Assembly (NCBI RefSeq): GCF_002250835.2
Contig: NZ_NOJY02000015.1
Coordinates: forward strand, 1 to 64,000
Source: Romboutsia weinsteinii
Lineage (GTDB): Bacteria > Bacillota > Clostridia > Peptostreptococcales > Peptostreptococcaceae
Length of the DNA stretch: 64,000 nt
Direction: 5' to 3'
Position numbers and translations under genes: made by a program. The notes under the pieces were generated by a model. The model was not told where the DNA came from, did not search any database, and saw nothing but the letters and a program-made list of their open reading frames with translations. Within the stretch, counting starts at the first letter, position 1. Each line of letters opens with the position of its first letter. Positions 62,101 through 64,000 of this stretch are shown piece by piece.

Positions 62101-62356
62101 GGCTTATATTTATAGGGAAAATATAATACTTACTGTAATTGGTACCGGTGTAGGTCTGGGTCTAGGGCTTTTATTACATCAATTTATTATGACAACTGTA
62201 GAAGTTGATAACATGATGTTTGGAAGGATAATACAAAGTCGTAGTTATATTATCGCAGCAATATTAACAATAAGTTTAGGTTGTATAGTTAACTGGGCTA
62301 TGTATTACAAGCTTAAAACAGTAGAGATGGTAGAGTCGTTAAAATCAGTAGATTAA
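59108..62356 (+). CDS. FtsX-like ABC permease with large coiled-coil extracytoplasmic domain
   Basis: A 1082-residue permease. A first transmembrane helix near residues 19-38 precedes a MacB-like periplasmic domain (about 40-260). Then comes a long coiled coil (about 265-530) with heptads and repeats such as SEAQDELEKGKYEFEDK and AEKKIKDAEDEISK. Three FtsX-type helices follow near 555-700, a second extracytoplasmic domain, and three C-terminal helices ending before KLKTVEMVESLKSVD. The ATG at 59108 follows the ATPase stop; an in-frame TTG at 59096 abuts the AAGGA site and is rejected. The coiled coil may span the peptidoglycan or bind a partner. Substrate unknown; peptide or lipid export is the family tendency. 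Confidence 0.88.
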   Translation: MKSALNKDFIRDIKKSKGRFLSIVLIVALGVAFFSGIKTAPIVMQNTTDKYYDDYNLMDIKVLSTLGLTDDDVNTIKDIKGVESVFPTYSMDVIAKLKSGEKVLKVHAIDIEKIEEGNLDYINRVKVVEGRLPQKSGECVLEKEKIKNLNIPIGSKINLESGTDEDLSTSLKNTEYEVVGYIETPYYLSYEKGSSSIGSGAVNGIVMIPQDNFNIEAYSEIFLTVDGAKEKNSYKDEYFDIIDKITNKLESVSDSRIDARYDEVMSEAQDELEKGKYEFEDKKIEVNEKLASAEADINKYKTQIKNGENELKDKKLKVQNQIKDGYTKLEAGQKQLEDGYVQYEAALLNYNQSKELAEVGLEAAEKTLGEVNIQVESIKQHISSIEERLSNEDVSEEEKGTLQGQLENLKYQLVNATSQLESGRSELESKKQDLKNAENQLSSTKEMLDSNSQKIKNERNNLISMEEKSKIGFESAQKELEKQKNKISQAESELTNSKVKATDELEKAEKKIKDAEDEISKIEKPEWYILDRNSHYSYAEFAGAANSIDALAKIFPVFFFSVAALVCLTTMTRMVDEQRINIGTLKALGYTTTQIAKKYILYALIASVTGSILGLLAGFTIFPLVVYNAYLMMFTAPPPILTFNALIAIGVTATSVLITTLAAYSACNNELRETPSVLMRPRAPKNGKRILLERVPFIWNKIGFIGKVTIRNIFRYKKRFLMTVLGISGCTALILTGLGIRDSIQMIVDGQYGSLFKYNMTVTLDNNASNSERNEVIKYIDNDKRIMDYQLINNQNGKIKSNNIEKEVTIVVPENTSKIGNFISLVERKSQEKINLGKSGVVLTEKVARNLGIKKGDNIELLNGNDKKVTVKVVGITENYISHYAYMSKEYYEELFGRDVSYNRIIGTLKDTSTKSEESVSADLMKNTPVKGVSFNTGSKENFNNMISNLSAVVVMMTVSAGALAFVVLYNLTNVNISERIREIATIKVLGFYDKEVSAYIYRENIILTVIGTGVGLGLGLLLHQFIMTTVEVDNMMFGRIIQSRSYIIAAILTISLGCIVNWAMYYKLKTVEMVESLKSVD

Positions 62357-62504
62357 AGGATATATCACACTTAGAACTTTATAAAAAATATAATTATAGA
62401 TAAAGTAAGCAAAAAGTAATGTCAAAATCAAGTTATCTCTCATAGTATGAGGTAAGAGTTAAAAGTTAAAACTCTGAATAAAAATCACCTAGGGGGGTAA
62501 CGTA

Positions 62505-62702
62505 ATGTTAGATAGATTTTTCGGAGAATGTGGAATAGGTGGAGGCTGTGGATGGTGGATAATAGTATTATTCTTCTTATTCCTAGCATTCCAAGAATGC
62601 TGGCAAGATTTTGATATATGTACTTGGATACCATTCCTAATACTATTATTAATAGTTTGCGGATGCGGTTTTGACGGAGCAGACGACGGTTGTTGCTGCT
62701 AG
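62505..62702 (+). CDS. Tiny cysteine-rich membrane protein
   Basis: A 65-residue protein with nine cysteines. A Gly/Cys-rich head (GECGIGGGCGWW) is followed by a hydrophobic helix (about 18-29), a short acidic polar loop with two Cys (C32, C39), a second hydrophobic stretch (about 41-51), then CGCGFDGADD and three terminal Cys. The ribosome binding site is very strong (AGGGGGG, 7 bases before the ATG). I do not recognise the family. Two short hairpins precede it (one within about 62439-62451, AGAGTT/AACTCT 62455-62475) and a terminator follows, so it is an independently expressed gene. Candidates by composition are a spore-coat or metal-related membrane peptide; this is a guess. Confidence 0.75.
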   Translation: MLDRFFGECGIGGGCGWWIIVLFFLFLAFQECWQDFDICTWIPFLILLLIVCGCGFDGADDGCCC

Positions 62703-62725
62703 TAATCCATAAGTAATTTGGTTTT

Positions 62726-62761
62726 AAAAAAATAGGCTATCGAAAGATAGTCTATTTTTTA
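62726..62761 (+). terminator. Intrinsic terminator after the Cys-rich gene
   Basis: AAATAGGCTATC and GATAGTCTATTT around a GAAA tetraloop (one G-U), then T run. Confidence 0.85.
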
Positions 62762-62825
62762 TTTTTAAATTTTATTACTTTATTCTAGGCAATGAAATAA
62801 AAAATTCTAAGTATATAAAACTATC

Positions 62826-62854
62826 TTGAAATATTTATAGGTAAAATGTATAAT
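62826..62854 (+). promoter_or_regulatory. Promoter of the DUF1846 gene
   Basis: TTGAAA at 62826-62831, 17-base spacer, TATAAT at 62849-62854: the best sigma-A match in the window, 109 bases before the start codon. Confidence 0.65.
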
Positions 62855-62963
62855 ATAAACTTAAGTAAAAAAAGTGAATATACGAATAACTTTTTTACTT
62901 TTACAAAAACATACATAAATATACGATTATCAATAAGAAATGAAAATTAGTGAGGTGCAAAAA

Positions 62964-64000
62964 ATGAAAATAGGATTTGATCACAAGAAGTATTTAGAAG
63001 AGCAATCAAAGTATATACTTGAAAGAGTTAATAACTTTGATAAGCTTTATTTAGAATTCGGTGGAAAGTTAATAGGAGACTTACACGCAAAGAGAATATT
63101 ACCAGGATTTGATGAAAATGCAAAAATAAAAGTATTACAACATATGAAAGAATCGGTTGAAGTTGTTATATGTGTTTATGCAGGTGATATAGAAAGAAAT
63201 AAAATAAGAGGAGATTACGGAATAACTTACGATATGGAAGTTCTAAGATTAATAGACGATTTAAGAGCTTATGAATTAGACGTAAACAGTGTAGTAATCA
63301 CAAGATTTGAAGGACAACCTGCTACAACAGTATTTATAAATAAATTAGAGAGAATGGGTATAAAAGTATACAAGCATGCTCCAACAAAAGGATATCCAAC
63401 AGACGTTGATGTAATAGTAAGTGATGAAGGATACGGAGCCAATCCATATATAGAAACTACTAAGCCTATAGTTGTTGTAACAGCTCCAGGACCAAATAGT
63501 GGAAAATTAGGAACTTGCTTAAGTCAGCTATACCATGAAAATAAAAGAGGAAACAGCGTTGGATACTCTAAGTTTGAAACATTCCCAGTATGGAATTTAC
63601 CACTTAAGCATCCAGTAAACATAGCTTATGAAGCTGCAACTGTAGATTTAAAAGATGTTAACATGATAGATTCATTCCATCTTGAAAAATACGGTGAAAT
63701 GTCAGTAAACTACAACAGAGATTTAGAGTTATTCCCTGTTTTAAAGAAAATAATAGAGAAGATAACTGGAAAAGAATCAATATTCCAATCACCAACAGAT
63801 ATGGGTGTTAATAGAGTTGGATTTGGTATAATAGATGATGAAGTTGTTCAAGAAGCGTCAAGACAGGAGATAGTAAGAAGATATTTCAAGACTGCTTGTG
63901 AATATAAAAAAGGACAATTTGATAAAGGTGCATTTGATACAATCAAATTAATAATGGAAGAAGTTAACTTAAAGCCTGAAGATAGAAATGTTGTTTTACC
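62964..64000 (+). CDS. DUF1846/UPF0371 family protein (partial, runs off right edge)
   Basis: The frame is open from the ATG at 62964 (GAGGTG 6 bases upstream) to the window end, giving 345 codons of a family usually about 500 residues long. It begins [21 protein letters not shown], with later [39 protein letters not shown] and [20 protein letters not shown] segments that are typical of UPF0371. The nucleotide-loop-like GPNSGKLGT suggests a kinase- or ligase-like fold. The biochemical function is not established as far as I know. Confidence 0.9.
   Translation, partial: MKIGFDHKKYLEEQSKYILERVNNFDKLYLEFGGKLIGDLHAKRILPGFDENAKIKVLQHMKESVEVVICVYAGDIERNKIRGDYGITYDMEVLRLIDDLRAYELDVNSVVITRFEGQPATTVFINKLERMGIKVYKHAPTKGYPTDVDVIVSDEGYGANPYIETTKPIVVVTAPGPNSGKLGTCLSQLYHENKRGNSVGYSKFETFPVWNLPLKHPVNIAYEAATVDLKDVNMIDSFHLEKYGEMSVNYNRDLELFPVLKKIIEKITGKESIFQSPTDMGVNRVGFGIIDDEVVQEASRQEIVRRYFKTACEYKKGQFDKGAFDTIKLIMEEVNLKPEDRNVVL

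Noticed and set aside
1..64000. CRISPR arrays, tRNA or rRNA genes, prophage or integrative element boundaries
   Set aside because: No regularly spaced repeats, no cloverleaf-like segments or rRNA-like GC-rich stretches, and no integrase or phage structural genes were seen.

Overview
The window is a contiguous stretch of a very AT-rich, low-GC Gram-positive genome. Strong purine-rich ribosome binding sites (AGGAGG, GGGGGA), occasional GTG/TTG starts, many hairpin-plus-T-run terminators and the gene content all point to an anaerobic Clostridia member. The glycogen block followed by an arginine-to-spermidine block recalls Clostridioides difficile and its Peptostreptococcaceae relatives; that placement is from memory of gene order, not from a search. 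Almost every gene is on the + strand; the exceptions are a molybdate-type regulator, a GtrA protein and a small repeat protein. I see no rRNA, tRNA, CRISPR array or intact mobile element. The one mobile-element trace is an eroded IS91-type transposase near 6 kb.

Layout. 1-2.3 kb: aromatic amino acid genes (end of pheA, aroF, tyrA). 2.4-5.9 kb: a large sensor kinase with a 14-repeat propeller ectodomain, then a NifU-type Fe-S scaffold. 6.3-10.7 kb: a lipoprotein alpha/beta hydrolase, a sirohaem nitrite/sulfite reductase and a zinc-type macrodomain ADP-ribosyl hydrolase. 10.7-14.6 kb: a HTH-PBP regulator divergent from modABC. 14.8-19 kb: LacI regulator, maltose O-acetyltransferase, PIG-L deacetylase and an NfeD/SPFH pair. 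19.3-29.4 kb: a complete glycogen operon, glgB-glgC-glgD-glgA-glgP-GH13 amylase. 29.5-32.3 kb: ssb, then mogA-moaA-moaC. 32.5-39.3 kb: iron alcohol dehydrogenase, DAACS symporter, ACT protein, MprF, MerR regulator. 39.9-45 kb: speA-speD-speE-speB-metK, everything needed to go from arginine plus methionine to spermidine. 45.2-49.6 kb: YkvI transporter, soluble orphan kinase, unknown protein, GtrA, small repeat protein. 49.9-56.5 kb: tungstate transporter tupBCA, a drastically shortened aldehyde ferredoxin oxidoreductase homologue and two moeA genes, one fused to a PBP domain. 56.6-64 kb: RNase J, an ABC/FtsX exporter with a coiled-coil arm, a tiny Cys-rich membrane protein and the start of a DUF1846 gene.

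How it fits together. The most coherent theme is molybdenum/tungsten handling spread over three loci: modABC with its regulator, mogA-moaA-moaC, and tupBCA-miniAOR-moeA-moeA/PBP. The same PBP-like domain occurs on the HTH regulator and on the second MoeA, suggesting oxyanion sensing at both the transcriptional and the metal-insertion step. The shortened AOR homologue beside the tungstate transporter and two metal-insertion enzymes is the best candidate here for something not well described. Glycogen turnover and spermidine synthesis are ordinary but unusually complete single-locus pathways.
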